A DNA stretch of 33,710 bases from Acidobacteriota bacterium (GCA_029557535.1 JAKQII010000321.1:1-33710), one strand, 5' to 3'; counted from the stretch's first letter, positions 1 through 7,573 are shown. The notes: generated by a model from the letters alone, not told the origin. Translations and numbers: made by a program.

Positions 1-893
1 GGATCGTCGGTTTCGTCACCGAAAACGGGATCAAACCGAATACGAAGATCGAGGACGTCAGCGTACTCGGCACGACCGACCGTTTGGAAGACATCATTCG
101 CACCGAGAAGGTCGACCGCGTCGTGATCGCCGTTCGCGAACGCCGCGGAAACTTCCCGACCGATGCCCTTCTGAAAATGAGCCTCGCCGGCGACGTTTCG
201 ATCGAGGAATGCACGTCGTTCTTCGAGCGCGTCACCGGTCAGGTGCATGTCGATATGCTGCGTCCTTCGTGGCTGATCTTTGCCGGGCGCGGACGCGAAA
301 CGCGTCTGACCGGCGTCATCCGGCAGCTTGTCCATCGCGGCCTGGCCTTGGTCGGCCTGATCCTTTCGTTGCCGATCGCGATCGTGACCGCGATCCTGAT
401 AAAGCTCGAATCGAAAGGCCCGATCTTTTACAAACAGGAACGCGTCGGTGAACACGGCCGTACTTTTGAAGTCATCAAGTTCCGTTCGATGCGGACCGAT
501 GCCGAAAAGGACGGCGTGCCGATCTGGGCGACCGCGACGGACGACCGCACGACGCGCATCGGGCGCATCATCCGGATTTCCCGCATCGACGAGATACCCC
601 AATTCTGGAACATCATTCGCGGAGAAATGAGTTTTGTCGGGCCGCGCCCGGAACGGCCGCATTTCGTCGAGCAGTTGGCGAAAGAGATACCGTTCTATGA
701 GCACCGTCACCTGACGGCTCCCGGATTGACGGGTTGGGCGCAGATCAAATATCCGTACGGGGCGTCGGTCGAGGACGCGCGGCAGAAATTGCAGTACGAC
801 CTGTATTACATCAAGAATCAGAGCCTCGCGCTCGATCTGGTGATCGTATTCGAAACGATCAAGACGGTTCTTTTCCGAAAGGGAAGCAGGTAG
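1..893 (+). CDS. Exopolysaccharide polyprenyl-phosphate sugar transferase (5' partial)
   Basis: The reading frame is open from base 3, so the gene starts upstream of the window; a TTG at 84 is internal. The visible product begins in the nucleotide-binding-like N-terminal region (IVGFVTENG near base 3), passes one hydrophobic segment (HRGLALVGLILSLPIAIV) and then carries the bacterial sugar transferase core: GPIFYKQERVG, KFRSMRTDAE, the DEIPQFWNIIRGEMSFVGPRP block and LTGWAQIKYPYG. Family knowledge: these integral membrane enzymes move a sugar-1-phosphate from a UDP-sugar to undecaprenyl phosphate and so start repeat-unit assembly. The YGASVEDARQKLQYDLYY segment resembles the EpsB-like group found in exosortase/PEP-CTERM-type EPS loci, as far as I recall. 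The export protein follows 66 bp downstream, which supports an EPS operon. Substrate sugar is not deducible. Confidence 0.93.
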   Translation, partial: IVGFVTENGIKPNTKIEDVSVLGTTDRLEDIIRTEKVDRVVIAVRERRGNFPTDALLKMSLAGDVSIEECTSFFERVTGQVHVDMLRPSWLIFAGRGRETRLTGVIRQLVHRGLALVGLILSLPIAIVTAILIKLESKGPIFYKQERVGEHGRTFEVIKFRSMRTDAEKDGVPIWATATDDRTTRIGRIIRISRIDEIPQFWNIIRGEMSFVGPRPERPHFVEQLAKEIPFYEHRHLTAPGLTGWAQIKYPYGASVEDARQKLQYDLYYIKNQSLALDLVIVFETIKTVLFRKGSR

Positions 894-953
894 CATTTGG
901 GATTTGGGATTGCGGATTTGGGATTGCGGATTTGGGATTGGGATTTAGGAGTT
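894..953. repeat. Degenerate heptanucleotide tandem repeat (GGATTTG/GGATTGC)
   Basis: Between the sugar transferase stop and the next start, the sequence alternates GGATTTG and GGATTGC units with a strict 7-bp period (about seven units, the last decayed to GGATTTA). Because 7 is not a multiple of 3, read-through of the repeat gives an artificial N-terminal extension in frame with the export protein. The same repeat family recurs in most spacers of this window. Confidence 0.85.
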
Positions 954-959
954 ATGGCG

Positions 960-1733
960 ATGAGAGTATTTGCATTGATTTTGATGGTTCTGGGCTTTTC
1001 GATCGGGGTGTTTTCGCAAACCGAGAACCCGAGGACGCGCGAACGGACGGTCGACGAACCAAAGACCGAAACGGTAGAAAAGGCAACACCGACCCCCGAA
1101 ACAACGGATGGCGCCGATGATGAGGAAGAGGTTGTCGCCTATTACACCAACTATCTCAAGGAATACCGACTCGGCCCGAACGATGTGATCAGCGTCGAGG
1201 TTTTCGGCCAATGTCCCGATTACTGCAAGGTCGGCATCACGGTGCCGCCGACGGCCCGCATTTCGTATCCGTTGATCCGCGAAGGCGTGATGGTCGGCGG
1301 AAGAACGGTCGAGCAGGTAGCGGACGAGATAACAAAGAAACTCGACGAATACATCATCGATCCGAAGGTCACAGTGACGCTCGAGAAGGCGATGTCGGTC
1401 CGCTACAGTGTCATGGGCAACGTCGTTTCGCCCGGTGTGCGCGTGATGGACCGCAAGGTGAGTTTGTATGAAGCGGTGATCGAGGCCGGCGGCATCGGAA
1501 AGAACGGCGACAAAAAGAAGATCGCCTTGATCCGGTACGACCGCCAGGGAAATTTGAGTCGTCAGGAAGTGAACCTCGCGGCGATCGAGAGCGGCAAGGA
1601 ACCGATGATCTATTTGAATCCGGGCGATCAGGTATTCGTCCCGAAGAAGGGGTTTTCGCTCAATTGGGAGACGTTCGGCAAAGTTCTCGGACAGGCGTCG
1701 GTCGTGCGTCTGCTGTTCGGCTCACCATTCTGA
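960..1733 (+). CDS. Wza-like polysaccharide export protein (PES + SLBB)
   Basis: The predicted product is a secreted outer-membrane or periplasmic polysaccharide export protein of 257 residues. I chose ATG 960 because AGGAG at 947-951 is 8 bases upstream and the product then opens with a signal peptide (MRVFALILMVLGFSIGVFSQ). ATG 954 and TTG 897 are alternatives, but TTG 897 would translate the heptanucleotide repeat. After a Thr/Glu/Pro-rich linker (20-60) the polysaccharide export domain runs about 67-146 (YRLGPNDVISVEVFG; YPLIREGVMVGGRTVEQV; YIIDPKVTVTLEKA). One SLBB domain follows at about 148-200, then an LNPGDQVFVPKK motif. There is no lipobox Cys at the signal cleavage site, unlike classical Wza. 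The gene sits directly after an initiating sugar transferase, consistent with EPS secretion. Confidence 0.92.
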   Translation: MRVFALILMVLGFSIGVFSQTENPRTRERTVDEPKTETVEKATPTPETTDGADDEEEVVAYYTNYLKEYRLGPNDVISVEVFGQCPDYCKVGITVPPTARISYPLIREGVMVGGRTVEQVADEITKKLDEYIIDPKVTVTLEKAMSVRYSVMGNVVSPGVRVMDRKVSLYEAVIEAGGIGKNGDKKKIALIRYDRQGNLSRQEVNLAAIESGKEPMIYLNPGDQVFVPKKGFSLNWETFGKVLGQASVVRLLFGSPF

Positions 1734-1815
1734 TTTTGGATTCGGGATCGGAATGCACATTTGGGAATGCGGATTTGGATCCGTATGTTTGAATTTTGAA
1801 TTTTTGAACCTTGGA
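1734..1815. repeat. Heptanucleotide-type AT-rich repeat tract
   Basis: This degenerate tract starts immediately after the export gene stop. It contains TTTGGGAATGCGGATTTGG and runs of TTTGAATTTTGAATTTTTGAA. It belongs to the same intergenic family as 894-953 but is more decayed. I see no start codon with a ribosome binding site in it. Confidence 0.6.
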
Positions 1816-1882
1816 GTCCGTCGGATAAATCCGTCTGGTCCGGAATATGCCGCAGGTCCGAAACAAACTCGTTTTAAGCCCT

Positions 1883-2113
1883 GCAAGTGGCGCCGCCGCG
1901 GTAACCCCTGGCGCGCGAAGCAAGCCTGGGGACGGGGCCGAAACGAATTCAAAAGCCCCAAAGGGTCGCAGCGATTCACAATTCGTTTGCGAAGCCGATT
2001 TTGCGTTATCAACGATCGGCTGCGCCCCTTGCGGGGCTGGCAATCAACTCTGGATCGGATTTCCAGGCTCCACTTCGCTCCGCCAGGGGTTATCGCTTCC
2101 GCGCCCCTTCCGG
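1883..2113. repeat. Nested palindromic intergenic element with about 47-bp inverted termini
   Basis: This is a roughly 230-bp G+C-rich element in the 489-bp spacer. The outer arms are inverted copies: 1900-1929 (GGTAACCCCTGGCGCG...) matches the reverse complement of 2063-2094 (...CGCCAGGGGTTATC), and weaker similarity extends outward to about 1883 and 2113. A second inverted pair is nested inside: 1954-1975 (AGCCCC-AAAGGG-TCGCAGC) against 2014-2038. Short hairpin-prone runs (CCCCTTGCGGGG near 2025, CCCCTTCCGGGG near 2104) add further structure. Short open frames cross it in several directions but look like compositional artefacts. It could be a MITE/REP-type mobile element or encode a structured RNA; no transposase is adjacent. 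Confidence 0.7.
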
Positions 2114-2162
2114 GGCATGGCTGACGAATTCGAAATTCAAGTATTAAAAAGACGACGAACTA

Positions 2163-2219
2163 TCTTGAATATTGGACCTTGAATTTTGAATTTGGAATCT
2201 GAATTCCGAATTTCCAAAT
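2163..2219. repeat. Heptanucleotide-type AT-rich repeat tract
   Basis: A run of TTGAATTTTGAATTTGGAATCTG-like units lies just upstream of the next gene and mirrors the tract at 1734-1815. The two tracts flank the palindromic element, suggesting that it sits inside an older repeat array. Confidence 0.55.
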
Positions 2220-2222
2220 GCA

Positions 2223-3191
2223 ATGAAGCGGAGCCTCGGCACAATCATTATTCTATCCCTCGCGGCATTGGTCGGGTCGGCCGCCTGGGCGCGCGTGCAG
2301 TCCGGCACGCTCTCGTGGCTTCACGACGTGGCATTCGCAAGCGCCTCCAAGGGCTTCATCGTTGGCAGCGGCGGCGTGTTTCTTGAGACCGACGATGGCG
2401 GGCGGACGTGGAAAAAAGGCAAAAGTCCGTCGTCCGACTCGCTGAGACAGATCCTGTTCACCAATGAATTGAACGGCTGGCTGCTTTGCGAACGCGACGT
2501 CTACAACCGCGGCTCCAAGGCGTCGTCGTACCTGATGCGCACGACCGACGGCGGCGAGACATGGGATCGCAGCGAGTTCGGCGAGTACGGTCGGGAGCGG
2601 ATCGCAAAGATCTTCTTCAATGACAACGGCGACGGATTCGCGGTCGGCGAGAACGGCACGATACTCGAATTCCGTGACGGAAACTGGACACGGCAAAGAT
2701 CCGCTTTTCGATTTCTTTTTCTTGACGGAGGTTTCAGCGACGCTTCCAAAGCAGTGATCGTCGGCGGCGGAGGAAGCGCGCTGGTCACAGACGACGGCGG
2801 GGAAACCTGGACGCCGTCGAGTTTTCAAACTAAGCCGACCGGAAAACTAAACGCCGTATTTTTCAGGAACCGCTCGACGGGATGGGTCGTCGGGGCAAGC
2901 GGAGCGGTTTATCAAACGCTCAACGGAGGCCGTTCATGGCGCGCTCAAAACAGCGGAGTCGCGGCCGAACTGACTGACATCGAGTTCATCAACAGCGCTG
3001 AAGGCTATGCCGTTGGCGCGGACGGAACGATCATCCACACGCCTAACGCCGGTAACACCTGGACACTTGAAGCGAGCGGCATAAAGCACCGGCTCGAACG
3101 CATCGCGGTCACTGGCAAAACGGTCATCGCGGTGGGTTTCGGCGGGACGATCCTGACTAACGCCGGATCGGGCCCTTCGATTAAGAATTGA
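2223..3191 (+). CDS. Secreted YCF48/BNR-type beta-propeller protein
   Basis: This 322-residue protein has a Sec signal peptide (MKRSLGTIIILSLAALVGSAAWA). The rest consists of six or seven roughly 45-residue repeats, each ending in a GG-x-TW motif (TDDGGRTWKKG, TTDGGETWDRS, TDDGGETWTPS, TLNGGRSWRAQ, TPNAGNTWTLE). Each repeat also carries an aromatic-Gly-x-x-V/A-G motif (GFIVGSGG, GWVVGASG, GYAVGADG). These motifs are typical of YCF48/photosystem-II-assembly-like and BNR propellers, which in non-photosynthetic bacteria have mostly unknown extracytoplasmic roles. The ATG at 2223 has no clear Shine-Dalgarno sequence. The gene is downstream of the EPS genes but separated by 489 bp of repeats, so co-transcription is doubtful. 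Function beyond a binding scaffold is unknown. Confidence 0.85.
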   Translation: MKRSLGTIIILSLAALVGSAAWARVQSGTLSWLHDVAFASASKGFIVGSGGVFLETDDGGRTWKKGKSPSSDSLRQILFTNELNGWLLCERDVYNRGSKASSYLMRTTDGGETWDRSEFGEYGRERIAKIFFNDNGDGFAVGENGTILEFRDGNWTRQRSAFRFLFLDGGFSDASKAVIVGGGGSALVTDDGGETWTPSSFQTKPTGKLNAVFFRNRSTGWVVGASGAVYQTLNGGRSWRAQNSGVAAELTDIEFINSAEGYAVGADGTIIHTPNAGNTWTLEASGIKHRLERIAVTGKTVIAVGFGGTILTNAGSGPSIKN

Positions 3192-3212
3192 GATTCCGTC
3201 TGGAAGTCTCAA
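3188..3212 (+). other. Stem-loop overlapping the propeller gene stop codon
   Basis: TTGAGATTCC (3188-3197) pairs with GGAA-G-TCTCAA (3202-3212) across a GTCT loop, giving a ten-pair stem with one bulge. No T-run follows, so this is not a convincing intrinsic terminator, but it could stabilise the mRNA 3' end. The stretch 3213-3326 holds nothing recognisable. Confidence 0.4.
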
Positions 3213-3326
3213 CGGACGCGGGTCGGTGATTGCCGAATGCCAAGAGGTTATGTCATATCGGAATCGAACGATGGCGCTGGCTCGGTTGATTCTTTCAGCA
3301 TTCCGGCGAAAAGCTTGCTGACTAAC

Positions 3327-3356
3327 TTGACAGACAAAATTCATTTTTCGTAGGAT
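3327..3356 (+). promoter_or_regulatory. Sigma70-type promoter of the tRNA-Val/tRNA-Asp unit
   Basis: A perfect -35 box TTGACA (3327-3332), an 18-bp spacer and a -10-like TAGGAT (3351-3356) lie about 55 bp before tRNA-Val. This predicts a start near 3363 and a short leader. It is the best promoter match I noticed in the window and fits strong tRNA expression. Confidence 0.55.
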
Positions 3357-3411
3357 TTGAGTTCGCTCTTCGAAAACCGAGGCGTTTTCCAAGCGAAAAA
3401 GTTCTTTTCGA

Positions 3412-3487
3412 GGGCATGTACGTCAATTGGTAGACAGCCTCCCTTACAAGGAGGAAGTTAGGGGTTCGAGTCCCTTCGTGCCCACCA
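3412..3487 (+). tRNA. tRNA-Val (UAC)
   Basis: A 76-nt cloverleaf can be drawn by hand. The acceptor GGGCATG pairs with CGTGCCC. The anticodon stem CCTCC/GGAGG encloses loop CTTACAA with anticodon TAC at 3445-3447. The T-arm contains GGTTCGAGTCCC, and the 3' CCA is encoded (3485-3487). It is the first gene of a two-tRNA unit. Confidence 0.96.
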
Positions 3488-3577
3488 TCTTTGAAATTTT
3501 GGATTTTTGATTTTGGGTTTTGGATTCTTCGACTGCACGACAATCGAAAATCCAAAATCGAAAGTCTAAAATCGCCA
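3488..3577. repeat. Inverted heptanucleotide-type repeat pair between two tRNA genes
   Basis: GAAATTTTGGATTTTTGATTTTGGGTTTTGGATT is followed, after about 20 bp, by a run in the opposite orientation (CGAAAATCCAAAATCG, CTAAAATCG). The transcript can therefore fold into a long A/U-rich hairpin between tRNA-Val and tRNA-Asp. It belongs to the same family as the other spacer repeats. Confidence 0.7.
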
Positions 3578-3580
3578 CGC

Positions 3581-3657
3581 GGGGTCGTAGTTCAGATGGT
3601 TAGAACGCCAGCCTGTCACGTTGGAGGTCGCGGGTTCGAGCCCCGTCGGCCCCGCCA
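3581..3657 (+). tRNA. tRNA-Asp (GUC)
   Basis: A 77-nt cloverleaf. The acceptor GGGGTCG pairs with CGGCCCC (one G-U pair). The anticodon stem CCAGC/GTTGG encloses loop CTGTCAC with anticodon GTC at 3615-3617. The T-arm is GGTTCGAGCCCC, the discriminator base is G and the encoded CCA is at 3655-3657. Confidence 0.96.
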
Positions 3658-3666
3658 TTAAGATCG

Positions 3667-3705
3667 AAAAAAGCAGTCGGAATTGTCCGACGGCTTTTAT
3701 GTTTT
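3667..3705. terminator. Bidirectional intrinsic terminator
   Basis: The stem GCAGTCGG/CCGACGGC (3673-3680 with 3687-3694, one A-G mismatch) has a six-base loop. It is flanked by A-run 3667-3672 on the left and TTTTATGTTTTT on the right. It can terminate the tRNA transcript on the plus strand and the convergent secreted-protein gene (stop at 3723) on the minus strand. Confidence 0.75.
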
Positions 3706-3722
3706 TCGTGCCCTGATAAACG

Positions 3723-4670
3723 CTATTCGATCGATATCGTGATATCAACGTTCACGGCCTTTTCCGCCGAAACCTGCACGAAATAATCGCCGTTGCCGTT
3801 CAATCTTACCGGAAACTCTTCGGTTTCTTTCACTCTTTCGTTGCTCTCGTAAAGGCCTACATCGCCCCTGAAATCGACGAGTTGTAGGTTCACGTCCGGT
3901 GAATCCGCCGATATTTTCAAGATCTGCCCCTTCGACGCCCGGATCTTGAACCATTTGATCGGTTCACCCGGCGTCAGCCGGACGGTCAGGCTCTTGCTGG
4001 TTTTACCTTTATCGAACGCGACCATCGTTGCCGAATTCTTGTTCCACATCCGCCATTTTCCGGCAATCAGCTTTTTGGCCGATACGATAGTCGCGCCGGA
4101 CGGGGACTCTTCTTCGGTAAACTCATAAACCCTGACAGGCCTGTTGCTTGTCACCCGATATCCTTTGGTTTGATGGAAGCAGCAACCGTCCTTCGAATAG
4201 ACGTAGATCATTTTGTTTCGCGAATCGACTTTGAACATTCCGAGAGAGTACGTAAGTTTCGTCAGGGAATCGTTGTAAACAAACCTATTTGTCGATTTCG
4301 CAAAGAGATAGATCTTATAAACGGGCGAACCGTAGCCGCCTTCATTGCCGCCGTAGATCGCCAGATCCGTCGATCCGTCAAAATTGTAATCGCCAACGAA
4401 AAAGCTCGTCTGATCCTCGCTGTCGTAGGAAACTGTCTCGGGTGCGCCCGATTCCTCCGCGCAGCCCTTGATCGTTTTGAACTTCTGAAAAGCTTTGCTC
4501 TGGCCTTTCTTGAAAACCAAGACGTCAGACGGTCCGGCGTCGCCGTCAGCGTTGCACTTCGGCGAGATGACCTTGACGTCAAAATCGCCGGGAACATTGC
4601 TGATCACGTAAGTCTGTTGTGCCAGTGCGGACGTGCTGAAGAGCAAGACTGACAGGATAAATGCTTTCAT
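3723..4670 (-). CDS. Secreted XAC2610-like protein with C-terminal PPC-like domain
   Basis: A 315-residue protein with a signal peptide (MKAFILSVLLFSTSALAQ) and a good ribosome binding site (AAAGGAG, 7 bases before the ATG). Residues about 90-200 carry FFVGDYNFDGSTDLAIYGGN and YKIYLFAKSTNRFVYN, a pattern I associate with XAC2610-related periplasmic proteins and FG-GAP-like calcium-loop blades (D-x-N-x-D-G). A further aromatic and Cys-rich turn (KDGCCFHQTKGY) follows. The last 80 residues (KWFKIRASKGQILKISAD ... GNGDYFVQVSAEKAVNVDI) look like a pre-peptidase C-terminal beta-sandwich. The function is unknown; some XAC2610 relatives are proposed lysozyme inhibitors. It overlaps the upstream gene by 92 bp in another frame. 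Confidence 0.75.
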   Translation of the reverse strand: MKAFILSVLLFSTSALAQQTYVISNVPGDFDVKVISPKCNADGDAGPSDVLVFKKGQSKAFQKFKTIKGCAEESGAPETVSYDSEDQTSFFVGDYNFDGSTDLAIYGGNEGGYGSPVYKIYLFAKSTNRFVYNDSLTKLTYSLGMFKVDSRNKMIYVYSKDGCCFHQTKGYRVTSNRPVRVYEFTEEESPSGATIVSAKKLIAGKWRMWNKNSATMVAFDKGKTSKSLTVRLTPGEPIKWFKIRASKGQILKISADSPDVNLQLVDFRGDVGLYESNERVKETEEFPVRLNGNGDYFVQVSAEKAVNVDITISIE

Positions 4671-5169
4671 TAGTATCTCCTTTCGGTTCGTTTGAATGTG
4701 TTTTCGGATCCTGCGCGCCGCAACCGGCAGTTAAAACGCCGACCGCCTTGCCGTTCACGATCTGAAATTCTCGCGTATAGGCGCTCTCGTATTCGCGCGT
4801 GTAAACGACGACCTCCATCGTGCCGTCCCTGTCCAGATCCAGGATCGCGGTCACTTCAAAGTCTTTGGGCGACGACTGCCCCATCACCGTGTCTCTCGTG
4901 TAAATATCGCTTCCGATCACGATATTCGCCATCTTTCCCGCAATCATCTTTTGAACGATCAGAAACGAATAACTTCCTTTCCTGATCACTTGCGCCGCCG
5001 CCGTTTCTCGGGTGTCAATATGCCGCGCGATCATGACAGTTTCGTCCTGGCCGTCACCTTCCAGATCGACCCGCAGAGCCTGCTTGATCTCGATTACCGG
5101 ATTCGCGATGCCTTTCGAGCGCAGGAAATCGCGGGCGACTCCCGGGACCGCGCGATCGTTTGGATCCAA
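4579..5169 (-). CDS. FG-GAP-like protein, 5' end unresolved, probably truncated
   Basis: The product contains two EF-hand-like loops (RVDLEGDGQDETVMIARH and ILDLDRDGTMEVVVYTRE) typical of FG-GAP-like secreted proteins. The only conventional start is TTG 5169. However, the same frame is open back to a TAA at 5281-5283 and reads plausible protein there (GIPKFIVYSEQC, SHSITPEVLDPND), with no ATG, GTG or signal peptide. I infer that the original N-terminus was lost or frameshifted. At the other end the frame runs 92 bp into the signal-peptide region of the next gene, so the last roughly 30 residues (QHVRTGTTDLRDQQCSRRF) are an out-of-frame reading and probably not native. A decaying gene is the most likely reading. 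Function unknown. Confidence 0.5.
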   Translation of the reverse strand: MDPNDRAVPGVARDFLRSKGIANPVIEIKQALRVDLEGDGQDETVMIARHIDTRETAAAQVIRKGSYSFLIVQKMIAGKMANIVIGSDIYTRDTVMGQSSPKDFEVTAILDLDRDGTMEVVVYTREYESAYTREFQIVNGKAVGVLTAGCGAQDPKTHSNEPKGDTNESIYPVSLALQHVRTGTTDLRDQQCSRRF

Positions 5170-5302
5170 AACTTCAGGAGTGATCGAATGCGACTGGCAT
5201 TGTTCTGAATAAACAATAAACTTCGGGATCCCATTTCTTTGACCCCGGCATTCAACTGGCCTTTTCCGTCGTAAGCCTTGTTACATTGTTTACTGTTGAC
5301 GA

Positions 5303-6289
5303 CTAGGGGGCCCACACACGCGTGACGGAGTACCTCGTACTACCGTTTATCTTTACTTCTTTGGTCCAGAGATCCAGTTGAATATTGGTTCCGTCGGCTT
5401 TTCTGAGGTAAACAGACCACTCATCCCGGCCCGTTTCCACCAATCTGGCCACTTCGACGTTGTTGAGGGTATACAAGACCCAGACCTTTCCCTGAATTTG
5501 CCGGTATTTGCCGGTTCCCGCCCCGCCATATTCGACCGTTGTCACGTTGAGGCCGTTGACCTGCGATGTCTTCGGCTGTTGCGTGGTAACCGGTATTGTG
5601 ATTGCCGTCGGCGAAATATTTGCAAAGTTGCCGATTATCTTCTGAGGCGTTGAGCACTCGGCAGTAGAGATGGTGTAGCGGAAGTACTGGTCACCACTAA
5701 AGAAATACGCAATGCCATTGCCAAGATTGACTGCCGAATCGACACTGCCCCAAGCCGGCCAGTTTTTCGCGAAATTGCCGGCGATCGGCTTGGGTGGTCC
5801 CTGTACTCTTCCGGAGCTGATCTCGTACCTGATATACTCCCTCCCCTTGAAAAAATAGACATTGCCATTGCCCAGATTCGTCGCTGCATCCACGGTGTCC
5901 CAATTCGGCCAGTTACTGGCGAAGTTTCCGGCAATAGGACTGGGTCCTCCCGAGGTACCTGGCTTCAATCCCAAGCGAACGTATTCCCGTCCCCTGAAGA
6001 TGTAGATGTTGTTGTTAAATTGCGTTGCCGCGTCTATATGGTCCCAACCGGCGTTATATTTTTCCCCGGTAAGGTAATCAAATGAAGAGTTCGTCCTTGT
6101 CAAGGTGCCTGAATTAAGGGAGTAAATTGAATAAAGCTCATCATCGAAGAAGTACGCAGTCCCGGAAGTGTTCGGCTTCAATACTGCGGCACTGTAGTTC
6201 CAGGATTGAGCCTTGACGCATGGGTTCGCGACGAAGATGAAGCCGAAGCAAAATATGGCCATTTTGAACGTTGCAAGTTGTCTTTTCAT
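5303..6289 (-). CDS. Secreted hemopexin-repeat protein A
   Basis: The start is taken at 6289 (AGGAG 5 bases upstream, followed by signal peptide MKRQLATFKMAIFCFGFIFV...KAQ); an upstream in-frame ATG at 6418 would add 43 uncharged-signal-lacking residues and is rejected. The 328-residue product has four hemopexin-like blades at about 33-78, 84-125, 132-174 and 182-222. Each carries a D-A/S-A-x-N-L-G-N-G and YFF-x-G-x-x-Y-x-R-Y signature, with the spacer PIAGNFAxNWPxW. The C-terminal domain (245-327) contains TGRDEWSVYL and NIQLDLWTKEV, a pattern I believe occurs in other bacterial secreted proteins but cannot name. Hemopexin propellers bind proteins, haem or glycans; the ligand here is unknown. 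It is paralogous to the next gene upstream (6512-7429). Confidence 0.85.
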   Translation of the reverse strand: MKRQLATFKMAIFCFGFIFVANPCVKAQSWNYSAAVLKPNTSGTAYFFDDELYSIYSLNSGTLTRTNSSFDYLTGEKYNAGWDHIDAATQFNNNIYIFRGREYVRLGLKPGTSGGPSPIAGNFASNWPNWDTVDAATNLGNGNVYFFKGREYIRYEISSGRVQGPPKPIAGNFAKNWPAWGSVDSAVNLGNGIAYFFSGDQYFRYTISTAECSTPQKIIGNFANISPTAITIPVTTQQPKTSQVNGLNVTTVEYGGAGTGKYRQIQGKVWVLYTLNNVEVARLVETGRDEWSVYLRKADGTNIQLDLWTKEVKINGSTRYSVTRVWAP

Positions 6290-6511
6290 TGTTTCTCCTA
6301 TTCTCTCCCCCTGGTCTGGATTTCGCCCGGCAATCTGAAGTCCACGCGGATGTGCGAAGTCGTTCTTCCGCTTTTCAATCGGATCCGCCAAGAACCCGGC
6401 ATCGATCGGTTTTCTCAATTCAGTTCGATTGTGTGGCCGATCTTCCGGCGACGAAGTTAACCGCCTCCGGATTGTGATCTCATCCGCGCGTATGACTGCG
6501 AATGCCAGGGG

Positions 6512-7429
6512 CTAGTTGGTTTGCACGTAACAGGCTTTCACCTTTCCGGGCGCCGGGTCTCTGCCGAAGTTCCTGGTGTTGCAGGTTATGCTGCCATTCA
6601 CTGTCTTGAAGACGTATCCGCTTGAACGGTTGTAACCATAGGCAACCTGTTGGGTTCCGTTAACGCGGCACACCGTTCCCTCGGATGCGCAGATCCGGGA
6701 ATTAGGCCATTGTCGGGGGCCCTCGGGCTTCTCTACCGATGCGGTGTTCACCGGAGGCGAATACCAATTGCCAAAGTTAGGGATTACCGGCACCGGAGCC
6801 TCAGTCTTCGCCGTGGAGATCGTGTAAAGGAAGTACTGGTCACCCTTGAAGAAGGCAACCTTGCCGTTTCTCAGGTTCAAAGCTGCATCGACATAGTTCC
6901 AATTTGGCCAGGTTACGGCGAAGTTGCCCACGATCGGCGTTGGATCGTTCTCAACCTTCCCCGAGCTGATGTTGTATCTGATGTAGTCCCTGCTATGGAA
7001 GAAGTAGACAATTCCATTGCCGAGATTGACGGCGGCATCCACATAAGTCCAACCGCCGGGCCAGTTGCCGGCGAAATTACCCGCGATCTTCATCCGTTGT
7101 CCACGGGAGGCGCCCAGTCCGACGCCCAGACGAACATATTCCGAACCCAGGAACAGGTATATGCTGCCGTTGAACTGCGTGGCAGCGTCAATACTGTTCC
7201 AGTCCCGAAAGTTGTGCCCGCCGATGTCCGAGATCGACCGGAGTCCCATTATCTGTCGTGTGGGAACAATGTAGTCCCGGTAATTTGGTCCGGTGAACAA
7301 CATCGCAGAACGATTATCGAGAGGCCATTCCACCGCCGCGCCAAGCGTGTTCCAGGTTTGAGCCGTTGCTGTTACCGCTGCGGCCAACATAAGACCCATG
7401 ATCAGGATCGTCGAAATTTGTCTTTTCAT
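6512..7429 (-). CDS. Secreted hemopexin-repeat protein B with Cys-rich C-terminal domain
   Basis: A 305-residue protein with signal peptide MKRQISTILIMGLMLAAAVTATAQ; AGGTGG lies 9 bases before the ATG. Four hemopexin-like blades (about 31-75, 80-122, 129-175, 179-222) share SIDAATQFNGSIYLF, YVDAAVNLGNGIVYFF and KGDQYFLYTISTAK with protein A. Instead of the DEWSVYL domain, the C-terminus (245-305) is a four-Cys module: CASEGTVCRVNGTQQVAYGY ... C283 ... FGRDPAPGKVKAC. This CAsEGxxCxxxGTxxVxYG pattern recurs, to my recollection, at the ends of secreted carbohydrate-active and lectin-like proteins. The two paralogues therefore keep one propeller and swap the tail. Neither has a lipobox or an obvious enzymatic motif. 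Confidence 0.85.
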   Translation of the reverse strand: MKRQISTILIMGLMLAAAVTATAQTWNTLGAAVEWPLDNRSAMLFTGPNYRDYIVPTRQIMGLRSISDIGGHNFRDWNSIDAATQFNGSIYLFLGSEYVRLGVGLGASRGQRMKIAGNFAGNWPGGWTYVDAAVNLGNGIVYFFHSRDYIRYNISSGKVENDPTPIVGNFAVTWPNWNYVDAALNLRNGKVAFFKGDQYFLYTISTAKTEAPVPVIPNFGNWYSPPVNTASVEKPEGPRQWPNSRICASEGTVCRVNGTQQVAYGYNRSSGYVFKTVNGSITCNTRNFGRDPAPGKVKACYVQTN

Positions 7430-7573
7430 AAGCTATTTCCACCTTTCCTTTTGATTTCTTGATTCTTTCCATCGATATCAAATCTGCACGAACAGAAAAT
7501 GCGGTCCGTCTGCTGGCTTGGACTTCAAGATCCCAAACCTTGGGTCGGAATCAGGCCTTTGTAAACTACCGCT
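7430..7573. other. Spacer without recognised feature
   Basis: A 144-bp convergence-free spacer between hemopexin gene B and the stop of the small HTH gene. It contains the promoter and leader region of hemopexin gene B (read leftward), but I cannot identify a confident -10/-35 pair or terminator. Confidence 0.4.

Noticed and set aside
897-959. Upstream TTG start for the polysaccharide export gene
   Set aside because: It would translate the heptanucleotide repeat ahead of a normal signal peptide.
1660-2182. Short ORFs on both strands in the palindromic element
   Set aside because: They cross inverted repeats and have no ribosome binding site or recognisable domain.
3322-3555. Minus-strand ORF across tRNA-Val
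   Set aside because: It overlaps a tRNA gene antisense, and its GTRTPNFLLVREAVYQLTYM-type peptide is a classic mistranslation of tRNA sequence.
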